64,000 nucleotides of DNA from CBDUXT01 sp965371245 (GTDB lineage Bacteria > Planctomycetota > Phycisphaerae > UBA1845). A program made the translations under genes and the position numbers. The stretch covers positions 1 through 64,000 of the forward strand of contig CBDUXT010000008.1 of the NCBI GenBank assembly GCA_965371245.1, written 5' to 3'. A model generated the notes under the pieces. That model ran no database searches and was not told where the DNA came from. It saw nothing but the letters and a program-made list of their open reading frames with translations. Shown piece after piece: positions 9,031-16,847 of this stretch. Numbering within the stretch: position 1 is the first letter of the stretch; every line of letters begins with the position of its first letter.

Positions 9031-10137
9031 ATGCGGATAGCCCATCCCCGCGACTTCCACGGCCGGCTTCCCGGCTATGCCCCGACCCCCCTGCATCGGC
9101 TGCCCGAGCTGGCGAGCCACCTGGGCGTGGGTCAGCTCCTGGTCAAGGACGAGTCGAGTCGCTTCGGCCTGCCCGCGTTCAAGTTCCTCGGCGCCTCGTG
9201 GGCCGCCTACAAGACGCTGTCGAAGCGAATGGGGCACGAACCGGCCGAGTGGACGACGTTGAGTCAGCTTCGCGCCGCGTTCGCACCGCTTGCCCCGCTC
9301 GAGCTGATCACCGCGACGGACGGCAACCACGGCCGGGCCGTCGCCCGGGTGGCATCGCTCCTTGGGTTTGACGCGCGGGTCTTCGTACCCAAGGGAACCG
9401 CGGACGCTCGCATCGCCGCGATCGAATCGGAGGACGCGCGCGTCGTGACGGTAAATGGCACCTACGACGAAGCCGTCGCGGAGGCCGCCCGTGTGACAAC
9501 TGATCGCTCCCTACTCATCCAGGACACGTCGTTCGACGGATACGAGGAGATCCCGCGTCTGGTGATTGACGGATACTCGACCATCTTCTTTGAGATTGAC
9601 GCGAGCCTGGCGGCCTCCGAGGAGACCGGACCCGACCTGGTGGTGATTCAGATCGGCGTCGGGGCGCTGGCGGCGGCGGCCGTCGTACACTATGCGGCCA
9701 CGCCTTCCGAGTCTCGCCCAAGGCTGATCGGCGTCGAACCGACACGGGCCGCCTGTGCGCTGGCGGCACACGAGAGCGGTAGGGTCGTGACCGTCCCCGG
9801 TCCCCACGACTCGATCATGGCCGGTCTGAACTGCGGCACGGTGGCCACGGTCGCCTGGCCGCTGCTGCGCGATGGGATCGACGTCTTTCTCACCGTGGAG
9901 GACAACGGCGCCCGCGAGGCCATGCGCCTGCTCGCCGGCGCGGGGATCGTATCAGGAGAAAGCGGTGCCGCGGGCCTGGCAGGGCTGTTGGAACTACTGG
10001 ATGACCGGCGCCGCGCCGCTGATCGCCGCCGGCTGGGCATCAACCAACAAACGCGCGTGCTCGTAATCTCAACCGAAGGCGCCACCGACCCGGCGTCGTA
10101 CAAGCGCATCGTCGGCCACACGCCTGGTGGGTCTTAG
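9031..10137 (+). CDS. ygeX: diaminopropionate ammonia-lyase-like PLP enzyme
   Basis: Fold-type II PLP enzyme, 368 aa, expected to convert 2,3-diaminopropionate to pyruvate and ammonia. The N-terminal GYAPTPLHRLPELA is followed by the PLP lysine segment RFGLPAFKFLGA (Lys51), then the substrate loop TATDGNHGRAVA and a phosphate-binding glycine loop IGVGALAAA. The start is ATG 9031, preceded by GAAAGGA and 26 bp after the ygeY stop, so they form an operon. It is slightly shorter than E. coli YgeX (about 400 aa). A threonine synthase- or serine dehydratase-like activity is the main alternative. Confidence 0.82.
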   Translation: MRIAHPRDFHGRLPGYAPTPLHRLPELASHLGVGQLLVKDESSRFGLPAFKFLGASWAAYKTLSKRMGHEPAEWTTLSQLRAAFAPLAPLELITATDGNHGRAVARVASLLGFDARVFVPKGTADARIAAIESEDARVVTVNGTYDEAVAEAARVTTDRSLLIQDTSFDGYEEIPRLVIDGYSTIFFEIDASLAASEETGPDLVVIQIGVGALAAAAVVHYAATPSESRPRLIGVEPTRAACALAAHESGRVVTVPGPHDSIMAGLNCGTVATVAWPLLRDGIDVFLTVEDNGAREAMRLLAGAGIVSGESGAAGLAGLLELLDDRRRAADRRRLGINQQTRVLVISTEGATDPASYKRIVGHTPGGS

Positions 10138-10146
10138 CTCCCATTG

Positions 10147-10180
10147 TATAGATCGACTCATCGACCCGGCTCCTCCCGAG
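10147..10180. repeat. degenerate R1 end
   Basis: GATCGACTCATCGACCCGG followed by CTCCTCCCG resembles the left end of R1 (30-60), but the rest of the element is not recognisable. Probably a remnant. Confidence 0.4.
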
Positions 10181-10266
10181 CGTCGCAGTGTGTTCGAGCC
10201 CAGCGCCGGACCCGAACGAAGCCATGCCGCGTCGATGCCCCCATTCGTGCGGCCGCACGACGCAGA

Positions 10267-11055
10267 TCATTCCTTGAAAAAATCCGCCACGATTCGGCTT
10301 GCCACCCTTCCGGCCTGCTCGTCGCGATTGCACAGAACGATGATGACGGCGTTTTCTTCGGGGAATCGGGCGTACATGGCGTTGAAGCCCGGAAGGCCGC
10401 CGTCGTGGAAGTGGAGCGGAGTCCCGCGTGTGGTGCGGGACAAGCGCCATCCCATGCCCCAGGGCTCGCCTCGTTTGTAGGGCCTCGTTACGACTTTGTA
10501 TTGTGCCGCGGTGAGCACGGTTCCCGCGCGAAGCGACTGTTCCCACTTCAGCAGGTCGCCAGCCGTGCTGACAATGCCGCCGGGGCCGATCCGCAGCCAC
10601 GACCCACCGTAGGATTCGGCTTTTCCGTCCAGGCCATATTGCTTCACCTTCTCTCCGGAGCCCACGGCCACGCGTTCGATATGCGGCGCAATCTCGCTGA
10701 GAAAGAACGTGTTCTTCATCCCGGCGACATCGAACACCCGCCGCCGCACGGCCTGTCGATACGACTCACCCCCGGCTCGCTCAATGATCACGGCCAGTAA
10801 CGAATACGCAACGTTGGAATATGTATGCTTCTTGCCCGGCTTGCTTTCAAGCGGTGTGGCCAGGAACCACTCGAGGAAGGCATCTCGATCGAGTTTGGCG
10901 AACGGGTCGGGATGGTTACCGACGATGCCGGGCGTATGGGTCAACAGATGCTTGATCGTGATGCGGGCTTTGTCCTTCGGGACGCCGTCGATGTGCCGCC
11001 CGAGGGTGTCCGAGAGCTTCAGCTTCTTCTCGCCTTCCAACTGAAGCACGACCGC
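10267..11055 (-). pseudogene. beta-lactamase-family serine hydrolase, 5' end missing
   Basis: Homology to the class C beta-lactamase/PBP-like hydrolases starts abruptly at AVVLQLEGEKKLKLSD, and an in-frame TAG lies at 11056-11058. The catalytic SxxK motif, which normally sits only 10-20 residues before this point, is absent. The remainder is well preserved: ITIKHLLTHTPGI, YSNVAYSLL (the Tyr-x-Asn motif), and HDGGLPGFNAMYARFP near the C-terminus (HxG motif). At most a GTG at 11049 could start a 260-aa product without the nucleophile. The break coincides with that of the divergent SpoIIE-type gene. Confidence 0.8.
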
Positions 11056-12087
11056 CTACCCGTTCTTTCCGGCGGCTTGCTGGCGGAGTTGGTCTACGGC
11101 GATCGGCCGCGAATCCTCAACGAGGTTCGCATCGACCCCGCCGAGCCGGCGCATGAGCAACTCGACGGGGCGCGGTCGCTTATGTACTTGCCGCTCTTCG
11201 ACGGAGGCGCCGGCGTCAACGGCGTGCTGCGCATCTCGTCGGACGCCGCCGGCTTCGATCACATCAACCTGGCCGACGCCGTCTTGACCGGCAACCTCTT
11301 CGGCCAGGCCACCAACAATCTGCTCGTCGCCCAGCGCCTCCGAACGGCCTATGCCGAAATCGACCACGAACTCGCAACGGTCGGTCGGATTCAACGTTCG
11401 CTGCTCCCGCCTGGCCTGCCCGACATTCCCACGCTGGACATCGCGGCCTCATACAAACCGGCCGCCCGCGCCGGCGGCGACTACTACGATTTCTTCGAGC
11501 TGGAAGAAGGTCGATGGGGCATCTTGATCGCCGACGTCAGCGGACACGGCACGCCGGCCGCCGTGGTGATGGCCATGTTTCGCACCATGCTTCACGCCCG
11601 GTGTCAACACTGCAAAACGCCCGCCGAGGTGCTTTGCTATGCCAACGAGCGGCTCTGCAACCAGGCCGACGAGTACGACGGCACCTTCGTGACCGCGTTC
11701 TACGGCATCTACGACCCGGCCGACGGATCGTTCCAGTATGCGTCCGCGGGCCACAACCCTCCGTTGCTCGTTGATCGCCAAGCCGGCGTTCGCGAGCTGG
11801 ACGAAGCGCAGGCCCTACCGCTGGCCGTCAACCGAGAGTGTGCATTCATCGAGAGCCGCGTCACCCTCGCGCCCGGCGACACACTCATCCTCTACACCGA
11901 CGGCATCACCGAGGCAGTCAGCGCCGACGGTGAACCCTATGGCCGTGACCGGCTCCTGTCGTGTGTATGCCAGAATGCCCCGAGCACCCAGCACATCATC
12001 GACTGCGTGACACACCGGCTCATGGGCTTCACCGAGGGCGGCGTGCAGCACGACGATCAGACACTGTTGGCCATTCGCGTGCGGTAG
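11050..12087 (+). pseudogene. PP2C/SpoIIE-type phosphatase with truncated GAF domain
   Basis: From about 11059 the frame encodes the second half of a GAF-like sensor (VLSGGLLAELVYGDRPRI, RSLMYLPLFDGG), a short linker helix, and a complete PP2C/SpoIIE serine-threonine phosphatase. Phosphatase motifs include QRSLLPPGLP, the metal site GGDYYDFF, ADVSGHGTPAA, SAGHNPPLL and LYTDGITEA. The frame is open upstream, but there it is antisense to the truncated serine hydrolase and is not real coding. The natural N-terminus is therefore missing. ATG 11182 could still yield about 301 aa with the catalytic domain, so a truncated product may be made. Intact relatives act as partner-switch phosphatases on anti-sigma antagonists. 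Confidence 0.72.
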
Positions 12088-12138
12088 CAACGAATGCCCG
12101 CGGGGTGATCGCGGGATCATCGAACGCGCAGACCTCCC

Positions 12139-12220
12139 GACGGGCAATAGCCCGCCCTACCCGATCGCGCACGTCGGGCGGGCCACCGGATCGCGCACGT
12201 AGGGCGGGCTATTGCCCGCC
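12139..12220. repeat. REPIN 1 (inverted REP pair) upstream of the RAYT gene
   Basis: Two REP hairpins in opposite orientation. The second (12199-12220) is GTAG followed by arms GGCGGGC and GCCCGCC around TATT; the first (12139-12160) is its reverse complement with one mismatch in the outer arm. A degenerate third unit (GATCGCGCACGTCGGGCGGGCC) lies between. Orientation is tail-outward, opposite to the pairs at 13641 and 52303. The 5' GTAG tetranucleotide is characteristic of REPs recognised by RAYT proteins. Confidence 0.85.
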
Positions 12221-12240
12221 GAAACCACTAGAATGCCCCT

Positions 12241-12816
12241 ATGCCAAACTACGTGCGATGGCGAGAAAAGGGTGCCTCCTATTTCTTCACCGTCGTGACG
12301 CACCATCGACGGCCCCTCTTCAATGATGCCGGTGCGAGGAAACTTCTGAACCGCGCCTTCGTTCACACCCGACGAACGAATCCCTTCAACATGTTCGCAA
12401 GCGTGTTGCTACCCGACCACCTCCACTGCATCTGGTCGCTGCCCCAAGGCGACGATGACTTCCCGGCCCGATGGGGGTCCATCAAACGATACTTCACACA
12501 TCACTATCTCCGCGCCGGCGGCACGGAGTTGTCCGTGACCCCAAGCCGGGACCGAAAGCGCGGGCGCGGCGTCTGGCAGCCGCGGTACTGGGAGCATCGA
12601 ATCCACGATGAAGACGATTGGTACCGGCTGCGCGATTACATTCACTTCAACCCCGTCAAACACGAATATGTGAAGCGTCCGGAAGATTGGCCGTGGTCGA
12701 GTTTTCATCGACACGTTCGACTCGGCTGGCTGGATGCGTCGTGGCCCGGATCCACGCCGATGGAGATGCCCGACATGCCGGGCGAGCCATTGGCCGTCGC
12801 AGGCGGCGGGCAATAG
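12241..12816 (+). CDS. REP-associated tyrosine transposase (RAYT)
   Basis: 191-aa Y1-transposase-fold protein of the IS200/IS605-related RAYT family, which processes REP hairpins as single-stranded DNA. The N-terminus MPNYVRWREKGASYFFTVVT is typical. The HUH-type metal motif is HLH (His60-Leu-His62 in LLPDHLHCIW) and the nucleophilic tyrosine is probably Tyr133 in RDYIHFNPVK. ATG 12241 lies 20 bp after a REP, and another REP overlaps the 3' end: the stop codon TAG is the TAG of the REP loop/arm. There are no insertion-sequence ends of its own, which fits a domesticated single-copy RAYT serving dispersed REPs. Confidence 0.92.
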   Translation: MPNYVRWREKGASYFFTVVTHHRRPLFNDAGARKLLNRAFVHTRRTNPFNMFASVLLPDHLHCIWSLPQGDDDFPARWGSIKRYFTHHYLRAGGTELSVTPSRDRKRGRGVWQPRYWEHRIHDEDDWYRLRDYIHFNPVKHEYVKRPEDWPWSSFHRHVRLGWLDASWPGSTPMEMPDMPGEPLAVAGGGQ

Positions 12817-12826
12817 CCCGCCCTAC
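12805..12826 (-). repeat. REP copy overlapping the RAYT stop codon
   Basis: Exact reverse-complement copy of the consensus (arms GGCGGGC and GCCCGCC, then CTAC). The last four RAYT codons (GGGQ) and the stop are inside it. Confidence 0.9.
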
Positions 12827-12858
12827 GCGGCTGATTAGCGAGGCGCCACGACCACGAT

Positions 12859-13518
12859 TCAGGACCCGCCTGCGTTGGCCGCACCGTCTCGCTTCTCCAC
12901 CGCCACACGGGCGGACTCGGGAAGCTTCCCGTAGATACGCTTGATCTCATTTGGTTTTGCGATACGCTCATCAACGATGAAGTTGATCATCTCGAAGAGG
13001 CACTCCGCTATGTCCGGCGTGTCGTTCAAGTCGATCTCGCCGGGATGTACGGAGTGGTTTCCGACGACACGGCAAGTGTCGAGGGCCTGCTGGACCAGCG
13101 GCGGAAGTCCTTTCTCGACGAGAGACTTGATATCCGTGTTGATATTGTCTCCCTTCTCTCCGAGGGTCGGCATGAGTTTCTGGACGACCAGGCGAAGAAG
13201 CGCGGCCGCCGCTCGCGGCGAGCGGCTGTAGATCGCGCTGGCTTCGTCGTATACGGTCCGGCAACCCTCCGGCAGGTCCGGGTGTGCCGGAGGCGCGGGT
13301 GAGTTGTCGGGATAGATTATGCGATCCTCGCCGTGCCAGTATGTGTGTGCATTACAGTGTGCGCATTCCGACGTCGATACAGGTGTCCCGTCTAGCTGAC
13401 CGGTGTGAGGCCGGTTGTCGCGGACGAGTTTCCGCCAGACCTGATGAGCGACCACGCCGCAATAAAGGCAATTGAACTTTCCGGTGTTAAATCTGGGGGG
13501 TAGGTGATTCTCGCGCAT
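12859..13518 (-). CDS. DUF4145 domain protein
   Basis: 219-aa protein. The N-terminal part has two CxxC pairs (CLYCGVV and CAHCNAH) that should form a zinc ribbon. From about residue 85 it carries the DUF4145 helical core (YDEASAIYSRSPRAAAALLR, then CRVVGNHSVHPGEID). This domain is often found in restriction and defence proteins and as a stand-alone protein, with no settled function. It is a single gene between REP sequences, convergent with the RAYT; no partner gene suggests a defence island. Confidence 0.75.
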   Translation of the reverse strand: MRENHLPPRFNTGKFNCLYCGVVAHQVWRKLVRDNRPHTGQLDGTPVSTSECAHCNAHTYWHGEDRIIYPDNSPAPPAHPDLPEGCRTVYDEASAIYSRSPRAAAALLRLVVQKLMPTLGEKGDNINTDIKSLVEKGLPPLVQQALDTCRVVGNHSVHPGEIDLNDTPDIAECLFEMINFIVDERIAKPNEIKRIYGKLPESARVAVEKRDGAANAGGS

Positions 13519-13640
13519 GTTTCAACCTCTTGTTCGTCGTCGATGCCTGGCAATCACGGTGGCTGACGGACTTTGAGCGATCTACCTTACTCGACCGGCG
13601 CCTATCCGCCCACCTACGGGTAGTCACGTAGCCCGGCCCA

Positions 13641-13724
13641 GTAGGGCAGGCTATTGCCTGCCGTTGCCTTCCGCCGATGCCCAATCAATCTCCAGCCCAG
13701 TCGGCGGGCAATAGCCCGCCCTAC
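13641..13724. repeat. REPIN 2
   Basis: Inverted pair. 13641-13662 is GTAG with arms GGCAGGC and GCCTGCC around TATT, a compensated variant of the consensus; 13703-13724 is a perfect reverse-complement consensus copy. A partial arm (TTAGCCCGCCCC) follows at about 13739. It fills the gap between the DUF4145 and thiolase genes. Confidence 0.88.
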
Positions 13725-13757
13725 GCGCCGCGAGCGAGTTAGCCCGCCCCCAGCGAC

Positions 13758-14957
13758 TTAGCGCGGGCCCTCGAAGATCGTCGCTACGCCTTGGCCTACG
13801 CCGACGCACATGGTGGCCAGGCCGCGTTTGGCGCTGCGGCGTTTCATTTCGTGGAGGAGGGTGGTGACGATGCGCGCGCCGCTGCAACCGAGGGGGTGAC
13901 CCAGGGCGATGGCGCCGCCGTTGACGTTCACGATCGACGGGTCCAGCTTGAGTTCACGCATGCAGGGGATCGCCTGCGCGGCGAAGGCCTCGTTGAGCTC
14001 CACCAGGTCGATGTCCGCCGTGGTTAGACCCGCGCGGGCGAGGGCCTTGCTTGTCGCAGGGATCGGACCCAGGCCCATGAGTGCAGGGTCAACACCGGCC
14101 GACGCGGAGCAACCCACCGTAGCCAGCGGCTTGAGGCCAAGCTTCTTGGCGATCGACTCCTCCACCAACAGCAGCGCGGCCGCTCCGTCGTTGATGCCCG
14201 AGGCGTTGCCGGCCGTCACTGTGCCGCCTTCAGCGAAGGCGGGCTTGAGCTTGGCCAGCTTTTCCATCGTGGTCCCCGGGCGGGGGTGTTCGTCGCGATC
14301 GACGACGACGGGCTCGCCCCGGCGCTGGGGAATCTCGACCGGCGTAATCTCCGCATCGAACCGCCCGGCCTCTACGGCGGCCTCACATTTCTCCTGTGAC
14401 GACAGCGCGAACCGGTCCTGCTCCTCGCGCGACAGGTCGTACTTGCGCGCGACGTTCTCGGCCGTCTCGCCCATGGAGTAGGGCTGGTACGCCTTCGCCA
14501 GCTTCGGATTGGTGAACCGCCAACCGATGGTCGTGTCGTACACCTCCACCGTTCGGCTGAAGGCGGCCGGGGACTTGCCGGTGACGAACGGCGCCCGTGA
14601 CATGCTCTCGACACCGCCGACGATCATAACATCGCCGTGGTCGGCCTCGATCATCCGGGCGGCCATGTTGATCGCGTCCAGGCTCGACGCACACAGGCGG
14701 TTGATGGTCACACCCGGCACGGTCTCGGGCAAACCCGCCAGCAGCGCCGCCATTCGCGCCACGTTGCGGTTGTCCTCGCCGGCTTGGTTGGCCGCCCCGA
14801 AGTAGACGTCATCGACCAGAGCCGGGTCGATGCCGGTTCGTTCGATGAGCCGGCGAATGACCAGGGCGGCCAGGTCGTCCGGACGAACGAGGCTGAGTGC
14901 CCCGCCGTACCGTCCGACCGGGGTTCGGAGAGCATCGATCACGACTGCTTTTCGCAT
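13758..14957 (-). CDS. acyl-CoA thiolase, 3-oxoadipyl-CoA thiolase (PcaF)-like
   Basis: 399-aa thiolase that cleaves a 3-oxoacyl-CoA to acetyl-CoA and a shortened acyl-CoA. Key residues: nucleophilic Cys in NRLCASSLDA, His in NGGAIALGHPLGCSGAR, and second Cys in ATMCVGVGQG. Segments such as GAANQAGEDNRNVARMA and DTTIGWRF resemble the PcaF/PaaJ branch used in aromatic-acid degradation rather than generic AtoB. ATG 14957 is preceded by a purine-rich site, and upstream sequence is repeat R3. The dehydrogenase gene just upstream on the same strand makes a beta-oxidation-type pair, though about 190 bp of repeats separate them. Confidence 0.9.
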   Translation of the reverse strand: MRKAVVIDALRTPVGRYGGALSLVRPDDLAALVIRRLIERTGIDPALVDDVYFGAANQAGEDNRNVARMAALLAGLPETVPGVTINRLCASSLDAINMAARMIEADHGDVMIVGGVESMSRAPFVTGKSPAAFSRTVEVYDTTIGWRFTNPKLAKAYQPYSMGETAENVARKYDLSREEQDRFALSSQEKCEAAVEAGRFDAEITPVEIPQRRGEPVVVDRDEHPRPGTTMEKLAKLKPAFAEGGTVTAGNASGINDGAAALLLVEESIAKKLGLKPLATVGCSASAGVDPALMGLGPIPATSKALARAGLTTADIDLVELNEAFAAQAIPCMRELKLDPSIVNVNGGAIALGHPLGCSGARIVTTLLHEMKRRSAKRGLATMCVGVGQGVATIFEGPR

Positions 14958-15002
14958 GGCTGTCTTCTTTCGATTTCGATCACGCGTTGGATCCCGCCCC
15001 CC

Positions 15003-15072
15003 GGCTTTAGCCATGGCCGACGCGAATCGGGAGACCATTCGAATCCCCCACCTCTGAAGAGGTGGGCCACCC
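15003..15072. repeat. R3 repeat, copy 1
   Basis: Begins GGCTTTAGCCATGG, continues GACGCGAATC, GAGACCATTCGA and CCCCCACCTCTGAAGAG, and ends GGGCCACCC. Related copies lie at 16558-16638 and, inverted, at 37441-37527. Confidence 0.8.
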
Positions 15073-15100
15073 GCCTTTTGACTCTATAGACACTCGAATG

Positions 15101-15130
15101 TCCGCGCGGGCTAAAGCCCGCGGCTCGGAA
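15101..15130. repeat. R2 palindrome, copy
   Basis: CCGCGCGGGCTAAAGCCCGC followed by GGCTCGGAAC. It lies between the thiolase and dehydrogenase genes next to an R3 copy. Same family as the copies embedded in cysS. Confidence 0.85.
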
Positions 15131-15149
15131 CAAGAAAACGGGGAATCGT

Positions 15150-16361
15150 CTAACTGGCATCGGCGAACAGCGCCGCGGGTGCGAAGCGGTTGTCGTCAAC
15201 CGTATGATTCAAGGCTCGCAAGACGCCGCGCACCGTGCGGTGACCGATCTCGTCCGCCCACGCGAGCGGACCCTTGGGGTAGTTGGTTCCGTGAACCATG
15301 GCCTTGTCGATGTCGTCGCTGGTGGCGATCCCTGCGGAATGGGCCGAGCCGGCTTCGTTGATGATCGCCGCCAGGATCCGGCAGAACACGTATTGCTCCG
15401 TACTACCCAGGGTCTCGGCACAGCCGCGATGAGTGAATGCCAGCATCGCGTCAGAGAGAAGCGGCGACAGCTCAAAGCTTTTTCGCTGGACCTGATAGGT
15501 CGGAACGGGCGCGCCATCATGAAGATAGAACCCCCTACCGCTCTTGCGACCGAGGCTGCCCTGTTCGACCAACTGACGCTGAATGCTATGCGGCTTGAAC
15601 CTTGGGTGCTTGTCGAACTGCTGCCAGACCGACGTGCTGACCGCGAGGTTGACATCGACGCCGATGAGGTCCATCAGCTCGAACGGCCCCATCCTGAACC
15701 CGCCGTGGTTGCGCATGATCCCGTCGATCTCATCGACGCCGGCAACACCCTCGCCCAACAGACGAAGCGCCTCGAGGTAGAACCCGCGGGCGACGCGGTT
15801 GACGATGAAGCCCGGCGTGTCTTTGGCCCGAACCGGAGTCTTGCCCAACGTCAGTGCGGCTTCGAAGGCGAAGTCCACGCTCTTGGCGTCGCTTTGGTCG
15901 GCCGCGATCACCTCGACCAGCGGCATGACCGGGGCCGGGTTGAAAAAGTGCATGCCCACCACTCGGCCGGGCTGCGAGACCGCCTCGGCGATGCGACCGA
16001 CGGGAAGCGAGGACGTGTTTGTCGCGAGGACGGCCGTCGCCGGCGTTGCTCTCTCGAGCGCCTCAAAGACCTTCTTCTTGACGTCGAGGTTCTCGACGAC
16101 GGCCTCGATTGCGAGTTCGACGTCTGAAAGATCGCCGATTTCGCCGATAGGATGAATCCTCGCAAGCTGGGCGTCGCGATCGTCGGCGGTGGTTCTGCCT
16201 TTTTCCACGCTTCGATCGAGGCGTTTGGTAATCCCCTCAATCGCGCGGGTCAGCACGTCGGGGTTGAGGTCGATCAGATGCACGTCGCAGCGGTGTTTGG
16301 CCGCCAGTTGCGCAATGCCCGCGCCCATGGTACCGGCCCCTACGACGGCGATGGATTTCAC
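15150..16361 (-). CDS. 3-hydroxyacyl-CoA dehydrogenase
   Basis: NAD-dependent oxidation of 3-hydroxyacyl-CoA, the step before thiolase. The 403-aa product starts at GTG 16361 (KSIAVVGAGTMGAGIAQLA), with CCGGAGC upstream; the frame runs further but into repeats. The Rossmann motif is GAGTMGAG. Further signatures are ATNTSSLPVGRIA, the catalytic His in GMHFFNPAPVMPLVEV and FIVNRVARGFYLEALRLL. After the first C-terminal HAD domain a second shorter one follows (EAGSAHSAGIATSDDIDKAM), as in PaaH/FadB-type single-chain enzymes. It likely works with the PcaF-like thiolase downstream. Confidence 0.93.
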   Translation of the reverse strand: MKSIAVVGAGTMGAGIAQLAAKHRCDVHLIDLNPDVLTRAIEGITKRLDRSVEKGRTTADDRDAQLARIHPIGEIGDLSDVELAIEAVVENLDVKKKVFEALERATPATAVLATNTSSLPVGRIAEAVSQPGRVVGMHFFNPAPVMPLVEVIAADQSDAKSVDFAFEAALTLGKTPVRAKDTPGFIVNRVARGFYLEALRLLGEGVAGVDEIDGIMRNHGGFRMGPFELMDLIGVDVNLAVSTSVWQQFDKHPRFKPHSIQRQLVEQGSLGRKSGRGFYLHDGAPVPTYQVQRKSFELSPLLSDAMLAFTHRGCAETLGSTEQYVFCRILAAIINEAGSAHSAGIATSDDIDKAMVHGTNYPKGPLAWADEIGHRTVRGVLRALNHTVDDNRFAPAALFADAS

Positions 16362-16557
16362 GTTGGTTGCTCCGGGCGCGTGCGTCCGTCTTGGATCGGG
16401 CTTCCGGCGAGGCGATGCCCGCGACTGACCGCCAGGTTTCCTCGACGGTCTTGCCTGTTCTACACAGCGGCTGACGTGCGTCAAGGCAGCGGTGGGTCCC
16501 TCTGGGTCCGCCGTTGTGTGCAACGGCTGATGCATCGCCACGCGTAGGCTTGCGAGA

Positions 16558-16638
16558 TGGGTGCCCATGGCTTTAGCCGTGGGGGACGCGAATCCGGAGA
16601 CCATTCGAGTCCCCCACCTCTGAAGAGACGGGCCACCC
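16558..16638. repeat. R3 repeat, copy 2
   Basis: Same orientation as 15003-15072 and more complete, including GGGTGCCCATGGCTTTAGCC at the left end and CGGGCCACCC at the right. Confidence 0.8.
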
Positions 16639-16719
16639 AGCCTTTGCGGAAGAAAACCGCTCCCTTGCGGCTCGGATAGGAGAGCGCCCTTCTTGAACAC
16701 GATGGAATCACCGGGAACT

Positions 16720-16746
16720 CCGCGCGGGCTGAAGCCCGCGGCTCGG
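16720..16746. repeat. R2 palindrome, copy
   Basis: CCGCGCGGGCTGAAGCCCGC followed by GGCTCGG. Again within about 100 bp of an R3 copy, the same arrangement as at 15003-15130. Confidence 0.85.
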
Positions 16747-16847
16747 TACACCGCGTTCGGCCAGCGCCGGGGCCGGTAAGCTCGCGCCGACTCACCTGAC
16801 AGCGCCGGGGCCGCCGAGTCCGCGCCGATTCAGCTGACAGCGCCGAT

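Larger units (their letters stand above)
16362..16847. other. repeat-filled intergenic region
   Basis: No gene is supported. It holds the R3 copy (16558-16638) and an R2 palindrome (16720-16746). Near its right end is a short direct duplication (GCGCCGGGGCCG(G/C) at about 16764 and 16802). The dehydrogenase promoter should lie in the left part. Confidence 0.5.

Noticed and set aside
10825..11049. Apparent N-terminal extension of the SpoIIE-type phosphatase
   Set aside because: This part of the frame is antisense to well-conserved serine-hydrolase coding sequence; it is open only because of GC-rich codon bias.
12241..12816. RAYT as an ordinary IS200/IS605 insertion sequence
   Set aside because: No own left and right ends or accessory tnpB; flanking sequences are REP hairpins also found far away, as expected for a RAYT.
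12859..13518. DUF4145 gene as part of a defence island
   Set aside because: No restriction, helicase, nuclease or toxin partner lies nearby; its neighbours are a RAYT and metabolic genes.
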